Shown: positions 42,382 to 51,771, numbered from the stretch's first letter. The stretch is 64,000 nucleotides of DNA from Byssovorax sp. (GCA_025362495.1 JANYGI010000026.1:130118-194117), one strand, 5' to 3'. Notes: generated by a model not told the origin, from the letters alone. Numbers and translations: made by a program.

Positions 42382-42843
42382 TCAGTTCTTCGCGCAGAAG
42401 TTCGGCGCGCCGAAGTCCTTGAACTTGTCGCTGCAATATCCGCCGACAGGGCAGGTGTCGGCAGCGCCGGTCTCGCACGGGCCTCGGGTGCAGTAGAGCG
42501 TGGTCGACGGCGGAGGGGCCGTGGTCGTGCAAGTGGGCGTCTGACCACCGCAGTCGGCGTCGGTGGCGCACGTCTTGTAAGAGTACATGTCGGCCGCGGG
42601 CTGGCCGCCGGTCGTCGCGCCTCCGCCGCCACCACCGCTTCCGCTGCTGCTCGCGCCCGCGGACGTGGTGCCGCCGCCCGCGTCCGGAGGGGCTGCATGG
42701 CACATGTTGAGAATGACGATCTCCCCCGGATCGCAGGGATTGGAGTCCCAGCAACCCGCGAGCACCACCACCGCGGTGGCGCCGAGTGCAGAGAGGGTCG
42801 GGGCGAGGGCCGCCGACCGCGGGATACGAGAGCGCGTGTTCAT
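42382..42843 (-). CDS. Cys-rich lipoprotein
   Basis: A 153-residue exported lipoprotein. ATG 42843 opens a basic n-region, hydrophobic stretch and lipobox LAGC (Cys31). The mature part starts with two Cys (CDPGEIVILNMC), continues in a Gly/Ser/Thr linker (about 56-85) and a Cys-rich end: CATDADCGGQTPTC, CTRGPC, CPVGGYC, ending NFCAKN. The CxxDADC motif is that of many myxobacterial lipoproteins. Third gene of the porin-PBP-lipoprotein operon, 22 bp after the PBP gene; convergent with the ABC permease. Confidence 0.75.
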   Translation of the reverse strand: MNTRSRIPRSAALAPTLSALGATAVVVLAGCWDSNPCDPGEIVILNMCHAAPPDAGGGTTSAGASSSGSGGGGGGATTGGQPAADMYSYKTCATDADCGGQTPTCTTTAPPPSTTLYCTRGPCETGAADTCPVGGYCSDKFKDFGAPNFCAKN

Positions 42844-42865
42844 CTTCGGGCTTCTCCGCCGGCGC

Positions 42866-43324
42866 TCAGGGCGCCAGGACCTGGCCGCCACGGATGCGAC
42901 CGATGATCTTCACCGCGGGGGTGACGTCCCCCATGGCCACGTAACCCACGCCGCCGGTGTCCTCGCTCACGGCGCGGACCACGGCGCTCGCGGACGACAC
43001 CTTGCGCGGAGGCCGCTCGCCGCCGCGGATCTTGCGATCGGTCCAGTAGCGGGCCGAGCGATCGGGATCGAGCCCCAGCACCGCTGCGTCGAAGCCTTTC
43101 CGGAGCGCGTTGTCCTCCGGGAGGTTCACCGGGGCGGCCGCCGTGCCGCTCGACCACTGGGTCTGCGTCGTCTGGAACAACGGACGAAGGGTGTCCCGGT
43201 CGACGGACTTCGCGGGGTTGGACTTGTTGACGATGATGGCAATCTCATCGCCCTCCGCCTGCGAGTGGGAGGACAGCGTCCCGCCCAGCAGTGACATGCC
43301 AAGAATCAAAAGGAGACGTCGCAT
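42866..43324 (-). CDS. Small PstS-like periplasmic binding protein
   Basis: A 152-residue exported protein that looks like a single lobe of a phosphate-type (PBP_like) binding protein: signal peptide RRLLLILGMSLLGGTLSSHS to about residue 24, then EIAIIVNKSNPAKSVDRDTL and LFQTTQTQW, with the end ...VRAVSEDTGGVGYVAMGDV as in PstS relatives (SxxGxIGY). It is about half the usual PstS length. ATG 43324 is chosen because GAGG lies just upstream; ATG 43336 is an alternative. 15 bp after the porin gene. Likely captures an oxyanion in the periplasm, but the ligand is not known. Confidence 0.78.
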   Translation of the reverse strand: MRRLLLILGMSLLGGTLSSHSQAEGDEIAIIVNKSNPAKSVDRDTLRPLFQTTQTQWSSGTAAAPVNLPEDNALRKGFDAAVLGLDPDRSARYWTDRKIRGGERPPRKVSSASAVVRAVSEDTGGVGYVAMGDVTPAVKIIGRIRGGQVLAP

Positions 43325-43339
43325 GTATCCTCGCATCGG

Positions 43340-44818
43340 TCAAAACGACATGATCAGCCGCGACATCGCCGTGGTGACATCCTGCTCGGGCGCGATCTTC
43401 TCGGTGTCGGCCGTCCCTGCGATGCTCGCGAACCACGCGCGCGACACCTGGCTTCGGAATGTGACGGAGCTTGTGATGTAGAAGTTCAATCCTCCGCCGA
43501 GCTCGAAGAGCGTGTCGGCAAACGACCAGGGGGTGCGATGAAAGGAGCCAGTGACATAGGGCTCCATGTTCAGGAACGAGAGGCGGTGCGCGACGATGGC
43601 GTAGGCCGACGTCGTCCAGGAGTTGGGCGTGGTGGCGTTGAGCGCGAACGTGGCCAGGACCGGCTCGCGCGCGCCCGGATCGTAGACCTTGCGCGCCACC
43701 GCGGCTTCCAGCCGCACGCGGGTCGCTCCGACGTCGAACGACGCGTCAACGCCGCCGATGGACTCGCGGAACGCGTAGGTGCTGTGCCCGTTGGCGACGA
43801 GCGATCCTCCGGGGCCGAGCGTGATGTCAACGACCTCGTCCGAGACTCGGCCCGTGTAGAACGAGGCTCCGAACTTCATCGACAGAGCGCCGCTCTGCTC
43901 GTTCGCCGCCGAGATACGGCCGCCGAAGCCGCGGTCGTCCTCGAAGGTGATCGGCGCGAGATCGGTGCGCCCGTTGCTGACATAGGCGCTGTACCCGAGC
44001 TCCCACGGGCCCGCGAAGGTGCTGCCATGGATCATGACGCCGGTCTGTCGCGTGGGGAACATGCGCGAAGAAATGAAGAACGGGACCTTGGTGGTGATCA
44101 CCACCGGTGTCCCGTGGTCGACGTTGTAGACACCGAACGGTGTGAAGAACTGGCCGACGCGCACCTTGAGGAAGCTGAAATGGGTCCAGTCGAGGTGGGC
44201 GCGCTCGATCGAGACGAGCCCACCGAACACGTACGTGCCGTCGGGCTGAGCGGGATCGGGGTGGCCATACTGCCGCTCGGTCAGCCGCGCCAGGACACCT
44301 GCAGGAGGCGAGGTGTTCGACTGCTCGGGGCTGCCGCCGGGCGCGTTCGAGAAGTGTACCTCGCCGAGGAAGCGCCAGTCTTTGCTGGGCTGGGCGTCGA
44401 GATACAGATTCAGGTTACCGACGACGAAGTTCGTGGCGTTCGACGAGGCGAGGTACGGCGCGATCAGCGACGTCTCCGAGATCCACGTGCGCTGGACGCC
44501 CATGTCGGTGAAACCGTAGATCCGGAACAGGTTCTTGCTGTCGTCCTTGTCGGCCGTGCTCTGCGCGCTCTCGACGGCGGCGAGTCGCTCCTCGAGGTCG
44601 GCGAGGCGCTTCTCCGCGGCGGTGGGCTGCGGCCGGACCTCGCCGGCGGGCGCAGGGATCGCGGGCGGCGCGGCGGTGACAGGCGCACTTTCGGCCGCCT
44701 GGGCGTGCGCGAGCGACGTCAGCAACAGCACTCCTCCAAGGCCTCCTCCAAGGCCTCGTCCGAGGCGCGCCGCAGGACAGGCACCCGCTCGCGAGCCGTG
44801 AATCTCTCCCATTCTCAT
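43340..44818 (-). CDS. Outer-membrane porin-like beta-barrel protein
   Basis: A 492-residue outer-membrane protein. A signal peptide (GGGLGGVLLLTSLAHAQA, cleavage about residue 40) and Ala/Pro linker precede a coiled-coil segment (AAEKRLADLEERLAAVESAQ, about 67-86), then a beta-rich barrel of about 390 residues ending in Phe (SRLIMSF), the usual barrel-assembly signal. Strands such as WRFLGEVHFSN, FLKVRVGQFFTPFGVYNVDH and NFYITSSVTFRSQ fit phosphate-selective-porin-like barrels. A 12-bp DNA repeat encodes the Gly-Leu-Gly-Gly part of the signal. ATG 44818 has AGGGAG upstream. First gene of an operon with a PstS-like protein; divergent from a sensor kinase. Confidence 0.8.
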   Translation of the reverse strand: MRMGEIHGSRAGACPAARLGRGLGGGLGGVLLLTSLAHAQAAESAPVTAAPPAIPAPAGEVRPQPTAAEKRLADLEERLAAVESAQSTADKDDSKNLFRIYGFTDMGVQRTWISETSLIAPYLASSNATNFVVGNLNLYLDAQPSKDWRFLGEVHFSNAPGGSPEQSNTSPPAGVLARLTERQYGHPDPAQPDGTYVFGGLVSIERAHLDWTHFSFLKVRVGQFFTPFGVYNVDHGTPVVITTKVPFFISSRMFPTRQTGVMIHGSTFAGPWELGYSAYVSNGRTDLAPITFEDDRGFGGRISAANEQSGALSMKFGASFYTGRVSDEVVDITLGPGGSLVANGHSTYAFRESIGGVDASFDVGATRVRLEAAVARKVYDPGAREPVLATFALNATTPNSWTTSAYAIVAHRLSFLNMEPYVTGSFHRTPWSFADTLFELGGGLNFYITSSVTFRSQVSRAWFASIAGTADTEKIAPEQDVTTAMSRLIMSF

Positions 44819-45021
44819 AGGACGCTCCCTGGTCTCCTGGCAGCAGCGCGCCGCCGCGCAGCTGGCCTGCTCGCCGCGCGCAACGGCCGCGTCGTACTGA
44901 CGATGCCGTCCCTTCCAGACGACGGGCGGAACGGCAGACGGGACGCGCGCTTGAGCAACATTCCTCGTGGCGGGGCGCGGCCTCGCTCAAGGAAGACGCT
45001 CTGCCCGCCGTATCGAGGGCC

Positions 45022-45028
45022 GGAGGAG
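45022..45028 (+). promoter_or_regulatory. Ribosome-binding site of the NIT sensor kinase gene
   Basis: GGAGGAG, 8 bp before ATG 45037, is the strongest Shine-Dalgarno in this region and fixes the start. Confidence 0.75.
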
Positions 45029-45036
45029 ACTGCGTA

Positions 45037-47736
45037 ATGTCGAGAATGGGTCGAGTCTCGATCAAGGTGAAGCTGTGGGGGCTGGCCGGAGTGCCGGTCA
45101 TCGGCGCGCTCCTCCTGGCGTCGATGGTCATCGGCGATTCGCGCCAGCAGGCGGCGAAGGCCGCGGCGATCGGCTCGATTGAAGATCTCGCGCAGCTCAC
45201 CGGCACCATGACCGGCGCGCTGCACGCCCTCCAGACGGAGCGAGCGGCGACCGCGCTCTCCGAAGGGCTGGAGGCGCGCCCGGTCACCGTGAGCGAGGGT
45301 GGCGGCGAGGCGCGGCGGTCCACGCCGGCGAGCGTCGCGGCGGCCGCGAAGCGCGCGCGCGATCGGCTCGTCGAGGCGAGGACAGCGACGGACGAGTGCC
45401 TCCGCGTGCTCGAGAGGATCCTCACGTCAGTCGATCTCTCCCGGCTGCCTCCGCGGCTCGGCCGGGATCTCGCCGCCGCGCGCGCTCGGCTCGGCGGGCT
45501 AGGCGCGTTCCGCGTCCACCTCGACGCCGACCCGGTAGCGATCGACGACGTGCTCAAGCCCCTCAGTGACGTCGACGCGAGCCTGATCCGCGCCGCCGCG
45601 GGGATGTCCGAGCTCACCGACGACGGCGAGCTGCTGCGCAACATCCAGTCGCTCGTCGCGGTGCTCGAGCTCGAGGAGCGCGCCAGCCGCCAGCACGCGC
45701 TGCTGGCGCACACGTTCGCCTCGACCCAGTTCGCGCCCGGCGCCTTCAAGACCTTCGTGACGTTGACGACCGAGGAGCAGATCTACCGCGAGGTGTTCAC
45801 CACCAACGCCTCGGAGTCGGCGCTCTCGCTCTACAGCGCCTCGCTCTCCGACCCGCGGGTGAAGAGGGCCGACGAGATGCGGCGCGTGGCGCTGGAGTCG
45901 ACCGACGACTCGCTCATCGTCGACTACGACGCCTGGTCCGAGGCGCAGCAGGGGCGCATCGATCAGCTCGTCACGATCGAGCACGAGGCGATGAACGGGA
46001 TGAAGCGCGCGGCCTCGACCAAGGTCGTGGCCACGCAAAAGACGGTGCGCAACAGCGTCGGGCTCTCGGTCGTGGTGCTGGCGCTCTCGGCCGCGCTGGC
46101 GCTCGTGATCATGCGCGGCATCTCCCGATCGCTGGAGGACCTCGGCCTGGCCGCGGCCCGCGTCCGGCAGACGCGCGACTACGCCACCCGCGCGCGCAAG
46201 ACCACCGACGACGAGCTCGGCGTGCTCACCGACGCGTTCAACGAGATGCTCGCCGGCATCCAGGCGCGCGACGAGGAGCTCGAGCATCACCGGAAGAACC
46301 TCGAGGCGCTGGTGGCCGCGCGGACAAGCGAGCTCGGGAAGCGTAACGAGGCGATGCGCCTCGTCCTCGACAACGTCGAGCAAGCGCTGGTGACGGTCCG
46401 GGCCGACGGCACGATGGAGTCGGAGCGATCGGCCGCGTTCGAGCGCATCTTCGGCTGTCCCGCCAGCCATCAGCACTTCGCCGACCGCATCGCCGACAAC
46501 GATCCTCGAACCAGGGAGTTCCTGCGGATGACCTGGGAAGCGGCGGTCGAGGACCTGATGCCGCTCGAGCTGATCCTCGATCAGATGCCGAAGAGCCTCC
46601 ACCGCGAGGGCCGTCACCTCACCATCGACGTCAAGCCCATCGCGCCCGATGGAACCTTCGGCGGCGCGCTGATGATGATCACCGACGTCACCGCCGCCGT
46701 CGAGGCGAGGCGAGAGCAGGAGTCGCAGCGCGAGTACGTCAAGGTGTTCGAGCGCGTGATGCGCGACCGCGCCGGTACGATCGAGTTCGTCGCCGAGACC
46801 GGCCGGCTCGTGGACGCGGTGGTGGGCCGGACGAAGACCGATCTCGCGCTCGTGATGCGCGACGTACACACCATCAAGGGGAACGCGGCGATCTGGGACG
46901 TGGTGAGCGTCGCCAAGGTGGCCCACGAGCTCGAGACCTTCGTCGTCGACGAGCAGGCGCTCCCCGGAGGCGAGCAGATCGCCGCGCTCTCCGCCGTGTG
47001 GAAGCGGTTCGCCGCGCGCGCGGCCGAGCTGCTCGAGGCCACGACGTCCGCTACCCGCGCCGAGGTGTCGCGCGACGAGATCGAGGCGATCCTCGTCGAG
47101 GTGCGCAAGATCGACAATCACGACGCGCTGGAGCGGACCATCGATCGACTCGGCCATGAGCCGACGCAGGTGCGCTTCGAGCGGGTGAAGGTGCAGGCCG
47201 AGACGCTCGCGCGCAAGCTGCACAAGCCGACGCCGACGGTGGTCATCGACGCCGCCGGCGTGAGGCTGCCCGCGCCGCGCTTCGCGCCCTTCTGGCAGTC
47301 GTTGATCCACGTCGTGCGCAACACGATGGACCACGGGATCGAGGCGCCGGAGGCGCGCGAGGCCGCGGGAAAGCAGCCCAGCGGCACCCTCACGCTGCGG
47401 TCGCGCGTCACGGCGGACGAGCTATCGATCGAGGTCGGCGACGACGGCGCGGGCATCGACTGGGACCGCGTGCGGGCCAAGGCCGGCGCCATGGGCCTGC
47501 CAGCGAAGACGCGGCGGGACCTCGAGCAGGCGCTGCTCTCCTCGGGCTTCAGCACTGCGGAGAAGGTGACGGAGATCTCGGGTCGCGGCGTCGGGCTCGG
47601 CGCGACGCTCGGCGAGTGCCAGCGCCTCGGCGGCCGCGTCGAGATCGTCACGGAAATCCGCCGCGGAACGACGTTCCGCTTCCTGTTCCCGCGTCGAAAG
47701 AACGAGCTCTCCCGCCCTGCGTCCGCAGCCGCTTGA
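45037..47736 (+). CDS. NIT-domain sensor kinase with Hpt and CheA-like ATPase
   Basis: An 899-residue membrane sensor. N-terminal helix (about 10-32), then an extracytoplasmic NIT-like region (about 45-330; HALQTERAATAL is the typical NIT start), a second helix (VGLSVVVLALSAALALVIMR, about 339-358), HAMP (about 355-410), coiled coil and PAS-like part (about 440-560), an Hpt domain with the phospho-accepting His610 (RDVHTIKGNAA), and a CheA-type ATPase (HVVRNTMDHGIE; VGDDGAGIDW; SGRGVGLGAT). No CheW or receiver domain, and no response regulator gene nearby. NIT domains sense nitrate/nitrite in NasR-type proteins; ligand here unknown. Divergent from the porin/PBP operon, a plausible target. Confidence 0.88.
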   Translation: MSRMGRVSIKVKLWGLAGVPVIGALLLASMVIGDSRQQAAKAAAIGSIEDLAQLTGTMTGALHALQTERAATALSEGLEARPVTVSEGGGEARRSTPASVAAAAKRARDRLVEARTATDECLRVLERILTSVDLSRLPPRLGRDLAAARARLGGLGAFRVHLDADPVAIDDVLKPLSDVDASLIRAAAGMSELTDDGELLRNIQSLVAVLELEERASRQHALLAHTFASTQFAPGAFKTFVTLTTEEQIYREVFTTNASESALSLYSASLSDPRVKRADEMRRVALESTDDSLIVDYDAWSEAQQGRIDQLVTIEHEAMNGMKRAASTKVVATQKTVRNSVGLSVVVLALSAALALVIMRGISRSLEDLGLAAARVRQTRDYATRARKTTDDELGVLTDAFNEMLAGIQARDEELEHHRKNLEALVAARTSELGKRNEAMRLVLDNVEQALVTVRADGTMESERSAAFERIFGCPASHQHFADRIADNDPRTREFLRMTWEAAVEDLMPLELILDQMPKSLHREGRHLTIDVKPIAPDGTFGGALMMITDVTAAVEARREQESQREYVKVFERVMRDRAGTIEFVAETGRLVDAVVGRTKTDLALVMRDVHTIKGNAAIWDVVSVAKVAHELETFVVDEQALPGGEQIAALSAVWKRFAARAAELLEATTSATRAEVSRDEIEAILVEVRKIDNHDALERTIDRLGHEPTQVRFERVKVQAETLARKLHKPTPTVVIDAAGVRLPAPRFAPFWQSLIHVVRNTMDHGIEAPEAREAAGKQPSGTLTLRSRVTADELSIEVGDDGAGIDWDRVRAKAGAMGLPAKTRRDLEQALLSSGFSTAEKVTEISGRGVGLGATLGECQRLGGRVEIVTEIRRGTTFRFLFPRRKNELSRPASAAA

Positions 47737-47935
47737 CGGGCGCTCCCCGGGCGTGCGCGCGACGCGCCGCCCTCAAGGTGCGGCCGGCCCAGTCGATTCC
47801 AGATCGTTCGCGCGCTGATGGATGCAGGCCTCAGTCAACGAGGCCTCACCCCTCGAATCGACTGCGATCACGCCTGAAAATCCCCTGGGTTGGCCGCGGC
47901 GCGACTCTTGATCCGCATCCCGGGAGGAAGCTGTC

Positions 47936-48526
47936 ATGACGCCGAACCTCGCTCTCCAGGCCTCCGTCGCGCCGCCGGCGCTCGCCGTCCTCGTCTCGCG
48001 CAACCGCCACGCCCTCGTGGCAGGGTTGACGTTCCTCGAGCGCGCCGCGCAGCGCACCCTCGACGTGGCCGCGCTCGACGCCTGGTTCCAGCGCCACCTC
48101 GTCGGCACCGGGTGGATGGCGTGGCCCGGGCAGGTCTCGGAGCGCGTCGTCGGCGGGATGGCGCTCGATCCCGGATCGGCGACGCCGGAGCTCGCGGCGC
48201 GCTGCGAGGCGATCGTCCAGGAGGCGCGGGCCCTGGTGGTGATCACGCTGCGCGGGTTCATCGCCGTCGAGAGCGATGATCGTTTCCTGTCGGCGGCCAT
48301 CTTCCGGGACCGCGTCCAGCCCGACGCGCGCGGGATGATGGCCGGCTGGGTGCCGCGCCCGCGCGTCGAGGATCCGCTGAGCGAGATCGTGCTCAGCCTC
48401 TTCGCGGCCGACATCCTCGGGAACCGCGAGACCTACGATCGCGCGCTCGGCGTGTGCCGGATCTGCGGCCGCGTCGCCTTCGATCCCACGGGCCTCGAGC
48501 GGCCGCGCTGCTCCGCGCATGGCTGA
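47936..48526 (+). CDS. Hypothetical protein with C-terminal Cys pair motif
   Basis: A 196-residue protein without signal peptide. Body is helical (VAGLTFLERAAQRTLDVAAL; EIVLSLFAADILGNRETYD), and the C terminus CRICGRVAFDPTGLERPRC followed by S-A-H-G could form a small zinc site (C-x2-C...C-x2-H). ATG 47936 has a good GGGAGGA site. Same strand as the sensor kinase, 199 bp downstream, and convergent with the kinase ending at 48542. Family not recognised; zinc binding is inference. Confidence 0.7.
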   Translation: MTPNLALQASVAPPALAVLVSRNRHALVAGLTFLERAAQRTLDVAALDAWFQRHLVGTGWMAWPGQVSERVVGGMALDPGSATPELAARCEAIVQEARALVVITLRGFIAVESDDRFLSAAIFRDRVQPDARGMMAGWVPRPRVEDPLSEIVLSLFAADILGNRETYDRALGVCRICGRVAFDPTGLERPRCSAHG

Positions 48527-48541
48527 TCGCGCGCGTCGGTC

Positions 48542-49495
48542 TCAGGCGCGACGACGCGCGAGGATCGGCGGCATGGGCTCGGTGCTCGCCCAGCGCGGGC
48601 GCGGGGTGCGCGCCTGATCGAGCGCCAGCGCGAAGCTCGGCGCGTCGGCGAAGCGATCCTCGGGGCGCTTGGCCATGGCGCGGGCGATGACCTCGTCGAG
48701 GCCCTCGGGCAGAGGCGACGGCGCGATGGTCGACGGCCGCGGCGGATCGAGCGTGCGGTGCGCGGCGAGGAGCTCCTCGACATCGACGAGGTCGGCGAAG
48801 GGGCCGCGCCCGGTCACCATCGTGTAGAGCACGATCCCCATCGCGTAGAGATCGGTGCGCGCGTCGACGCGCGAGCCCGAGGCCTGCTCGGGCGAGAAGA
48901 AGCGCGGCGTGCCCATCGTCACGCCCTCCTCGGTGCTGGCGGAGAGCGGCTTCGGTGCGCGCCCGCCCGCGCTGCCGAGCACCTTGGCGAGCCCGAAATC
49001 GAGGAGCTTGAGCACGCGACCCACCGCGCCGGCGCGCGGCTCGCAGAGGAACAGGTTCGCCAGGGTCACGTCGCGATGCACGACGCCGGCCTCGTGCGCG
49101 GCGCCGAGCCCGGCCAGCGCTTGCCGCGCGAGATCGATGGCCTCGGCCGCGGGGAGCGCGCCGCGGACCTCGAGCTCCTCGCGCAGCGTGCGGCCGCGGA
49201 GGCGCTCCATCACGAGGTACGGCCGCCCCTCCATCGTCACCTGGAGATCGAGCACGGCGACCAGGTTCTCGTGCTCGAGGCGCGCCAGCGTCTGCCCTTC
49301 GAGGCGCATCCGATCGACGACGTCCGGCCGGCCGGCCAGATCGCGCTGCAGCAGCTTCACCGCCACCGTCTTGCCGAGCGCGCGGTGCTCGGCCTCGACG
49401 ACTTCGCCGGTCGCGCCGCGGCCGATCGGCGCGATCGAGCGGTACGGGGTTCCAACCAGTGGATCGAGGGCGATGGAGGTGGGGCTTCGGGTCAC
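48542..49495 (-). CDS. Serine/threonine protein kinase (soluble)
   Basis: A 317-residue Hanks-type kinase filling nearly the whole protein: glycine loop GRGATGEV, VAVKLL, DFG in LLDFGLAKV and the APE equivalent FFSPEQA. The catalytic loop reads HRDVTLAN in place of HRDLKPxN: the catalytic Asp is kept but Lys is Thr, a change seen in other myxobacterial kinases (often Ser/Thr), so activity is uncertain. No membrane segment or extra domain; only a short basic tail. GTG start 49495. Followed closely by other signalling genes on the same strand. Confidence 0.9.
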   Translation of the reverse strand: MTRSPTSIALDPLVGTPYRSIAPIGRGATGEVVEAEHRALGKTVAVKLLQRDLAGRPDVVDRMRLEGQTLARLEHENLVAVLDLQVTMEGRPYLVMERLRGRTLREELEVRGALPAAEAIDLARQALAGLGAAHEAGVVHRDVTLANLFLCEPRAGAVGRVLKLLDFGLAKVLGSAGGRAPKPLSASTEEGVTMGTPRFFSPEQASGSRVDARTDLYAMGIVLYTMVTGRGPFADLVDVEELLAAHRTLDPPRPSTIAPSPLPEGLDEVIARAMAKRPEDRFADAPSFALALDQARTPRPRWASTEPMPPILARRRA

Positions 49496-49588
49496 GAGGG
49501 ACGAGGAGTGTGCCCGCTTCCCTCGGTGAATTGCGAATGATCCGCGACGATTTCTCGCGCGTCGCCCCGGCGCTGCCGGCCACGGCGC

Positions 49589-50059
49589 TCAGTTCTGGGC
49601 GCGCGGATCCGCGGACCAGAGGCGCCGGAAGCCCACGCCGAGCACCGTGCCGTCGCCGCGCTCGACCAGCGCGCCGAAGCGGCATTTCTCGACCAGCGCG
49701 CCCTCGCCGACGCCGGCGTCGTGGCCGTAGAAGACCCGCTGCCCCTCGGACAGCGCGGCGAAGATCCGGGCCGCGCGCGCGATCGATTGCAGCGCATCGC
49801 CGGCGCCCTCGGCCTTCACGGTGCGCGCTCGGCGCGTCCGCCGCACCACGCCGCCCTCGAGCCACACGTCGAGCGCGTCGCCGTGCACGAAGAGCACGAC
49901 GCCGGTGCGCGCCTCCCCCGCGTCGCTCGCCACGGCGACGAGCTCGCCCGCGCCCGGCTCCGTCGACGCGCGCCCGCCGAGGCGCCGACGGACCGCATCG
50001 ACCGTCGGGTTCGCGTCGGGATTGCCGGCGGCGAGAGGCAAAAAGAGGCGTCGAGCCAT
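49589..50059 (-). CDS. Hypothetical protein between two kinase genes
   Basis: A 156-residue soluble protein; no signal peptide or motif recognised. Begins MARRLFLPLAAGNPDANPTV; the middle has alternating strands (TGVVLFVHGDALDVWLEGG) and a VFYGHDAG segment, suggesting a small beta-rich fold. Only 16 bp separate it from the kinase ending at 50076 and 93 bp from the next kinase start, so it probably belongs to a kinase operon. A role as regulator or substrate would be a guess. Confidence 0.6.
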   Translation of the reverse strand: MARRLFLPLAAGNPDANPTVDAVRRRLGGRASTEPGAGELVAVASDAGEARTGVVLFVHGDALDVWLEGGVVRRTRRARTVKAEGAGDALQSIARAARIFAALSEGQRVFYGHDAGVGEGALVEKCRFGALVERGDGTVLGVGFRRLWSADPRAQN

Positions 50060-50075
50060 CCGGCGCAGGGTACCA

Positions 50076-51587
50076 CTATCCGCGGAGCAACAGCACGTAG
50101 GCGGCGATCATCAGCGCGACGATCGAGAGCCCGATCGCGAGGCCGAGCGCGCCGCTCACGGGCGAGGTCGCGGCGCGGGCCGGCGGGCGCGTGAACGCGG
50201 CCGGGGCCGGGGCCGGGGCCGGAGCCGGGGCGAAGTACGCGCCGGGCGCGAGCGGCGGCGGCGCCACCACGTTCACGGCGGCCGCCGCGTGGCCGCGCGC
50301 GTGGGGGATCACGTCCGACGAGATGGACTTCTCGGTCCGCGCGAAGGCAACGACGGGCGCCGGCACCGGCGGAGGCGGCCCGAACGTGGGCGCCAGGGGC
50401 GGCGCCGCGAAGCCGCGCGGAGACACGGCGATGTCTGCCGACGACGTCCGCACCAGGGTGCGCTGATCATCGGACGAGTCCGGCATCTCGTCGTCGCGCT
50501 CGCGGCCTTCGCCGATCGGCGTCTTCACGCCGGGGAGCGCGCCGGCGCTCGGCGCGGCGCGCGGGGGCGACGGCGGAGGCACGTCGAGCGTCACCGCGGT
50601 CGGTCGCGTCGACGTGCCCGCGCCGTGCGCGTCGCCGCGCGCGAGGCCGACCCGCGTCTCGGGGATGTCCGGGAGCAGCTTGCGCAGCGACGCGCCGAGG
50701 TGCCGCGCCGTCTGGTGCCGCTCGGCGGGGCGCTTCGACAGCGTCTTCAAGATCAGGGCCGCGAGCCGCGGATCGATGTCGGGGGAGAAGCTCGACGGCG
50801 ACGGTGGAGGCTCGTGGATGTGCAGCACCGAGGTGTGGAGCGGCGTCTGCCCCTCGAACGGCAGGCGCCCCGTCACGAGCTGGAACAGGAGCACGCCGCA
50901 CGTGTAGATGTCGGCCCGCGTATCGACCGGCAGGAGCGCGCATTGCTCGGGCGACATGTACGCCGGGGTCCCGATGAACGTGCCCGCGCGCGTCACCGCC
51001 GAGGCCGGATCGAGCCGGGGATCGCGCCGGTCGCCCTGATCGGCGGCGATGGCGTCGGCCGCCAGGATCTTGGCGATCCCGAAGTCGAGCACCTTCACCC
51101 GCTCGCCGCTCGGGTGCGTGGGATCGGCGATCACCATGATGTTCTCGGGCTTGAGGTCCCGGTGCACGATCCCGAGCTCGTGGGCGACGATCAGCGCGTC
51201 GCAGACGTCGATCAGGATCCGCACCGCGCGGGCCTGCGGGAGCGAGCCCTGCTGCTCGAGCAGCACGTAGAGATCGCTGCCGACCAGGAGCTCCATCGCG
51301 ATGTAGCTGAGGCCGTCGGCCACGCCGTAATCAATGATTTGCACCGAGCAGGCGTGCTTGACGCGGGCCGAGGCCTTGGCCTCGCGCTCGAAGCGGCGGA
51401 CGAACGTGCGATCGTTCGTCAGGTCCTGGTTCATGATCTTGAGCGCGACCTCGCGCGGCTCGGCGGCCTGCTCGGCGACATAGACCGTGGCCATCCCGCC
51501 CTCGCCGAGGAAACTCTTGATGGTGAACCGGCCGGCAACCTGCTTTCCCACGAGCGCTTTGTGCTTGAAGGCCACGGGTCCGACCAA
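50076..51587 (-). CDS. Membrane-anchored Ser/Thr protein kinase (PknB-like)
   Basis: A 503-residue Hanks-type kinase. Kinase domain about 18-285: GEGGMATV, VALKIM, HRDLKPEN, VLDFGIAKI, YMSPEQ, all intact. A long Pro/Ala-rich juxtamembrane linker (about 300-475, with A-P-A-P repeats) leads to a C-terminal helix GLAIGLSIVALMIAAYVLLL and only two residues outside, so there is no sensor domain. Start TTG 51587 is chosen because GGGGAG lies 8 bases upstream; the next options upstream lack a site. Leads the run of kinase and hypothetical genes on the minus strand; the FHA protein at 52973-56464 may read its phosphorylations (inference). Confidence 0.87.
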   Translation of the reverse strand: MVGPVAFKHKALVGKQVAGRFTIKSFLGEGGMATVYVAEQAAEPREVALKIMNQDLTNDRTFVRRFEREAKASARVKHACSVQIIDYGVADGLSYIAMELLVGSDLYVLLEQQGSLPQARAVRILIDVCDALIVAHELGIVHRDLKPENIMVIADPTHPSGERVKVLDFGIAKILAADAIAADQGDRRDPRLDPASAVTRAGTFIGTPAYMSPEQCALLPVDTRADIYTCGVLLFQLVTGRLPFEGQTPLHTSVLHIHEPPPSPSSFSPDIDPRLAALILKTLSKRPAERHQTARHLGASLRKLLPDIPETRVGLARGDAHGAGTSTRPTAVTLDVPPPSPPRAAPSAGALPGVKTPIGEGRERDDEMPDSSDDQRTLVRTSSADIAVSPRGFAAPPLAPTFGPPPPVPAPVVAFARTEKSISSDVIPHARGHAAAAVNVVAPPPLAPGAYFAPAPAPAPAPAAFTRPPARAATSPVSGALGLAIGLSIVALMIAAYVLLLRG

Positions 51588-51595
51588 GGTGAGTT

Positions 51596-51601
51596 CTCCC
51601 C
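51596..51601 (-). promoter_or_regulatory. Ribosome-binding site supporting TTG start of the kinase gene
   Basis: GGGGAG on the minus strand, 8 bases before TTG 51587; no equally good site exists for other start codons in frame. Confidence 0.55.
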
Positions 51602-51771
51602 GAAAACGAGAGTCTACCAACAAACCGCCCGCGTCCCGGAGCGAAGATCATGCGCCGGGGATCGACGCCTCGTCGTCGCGGTGAGGCGCCCCGGGCGGCG
51701 TCCGCGATGGACTCGCGCGTTTCGATCTGTCCAGGAAAGCCCGCGTGCGAGTAGCATCCGCGGATCCCCAC

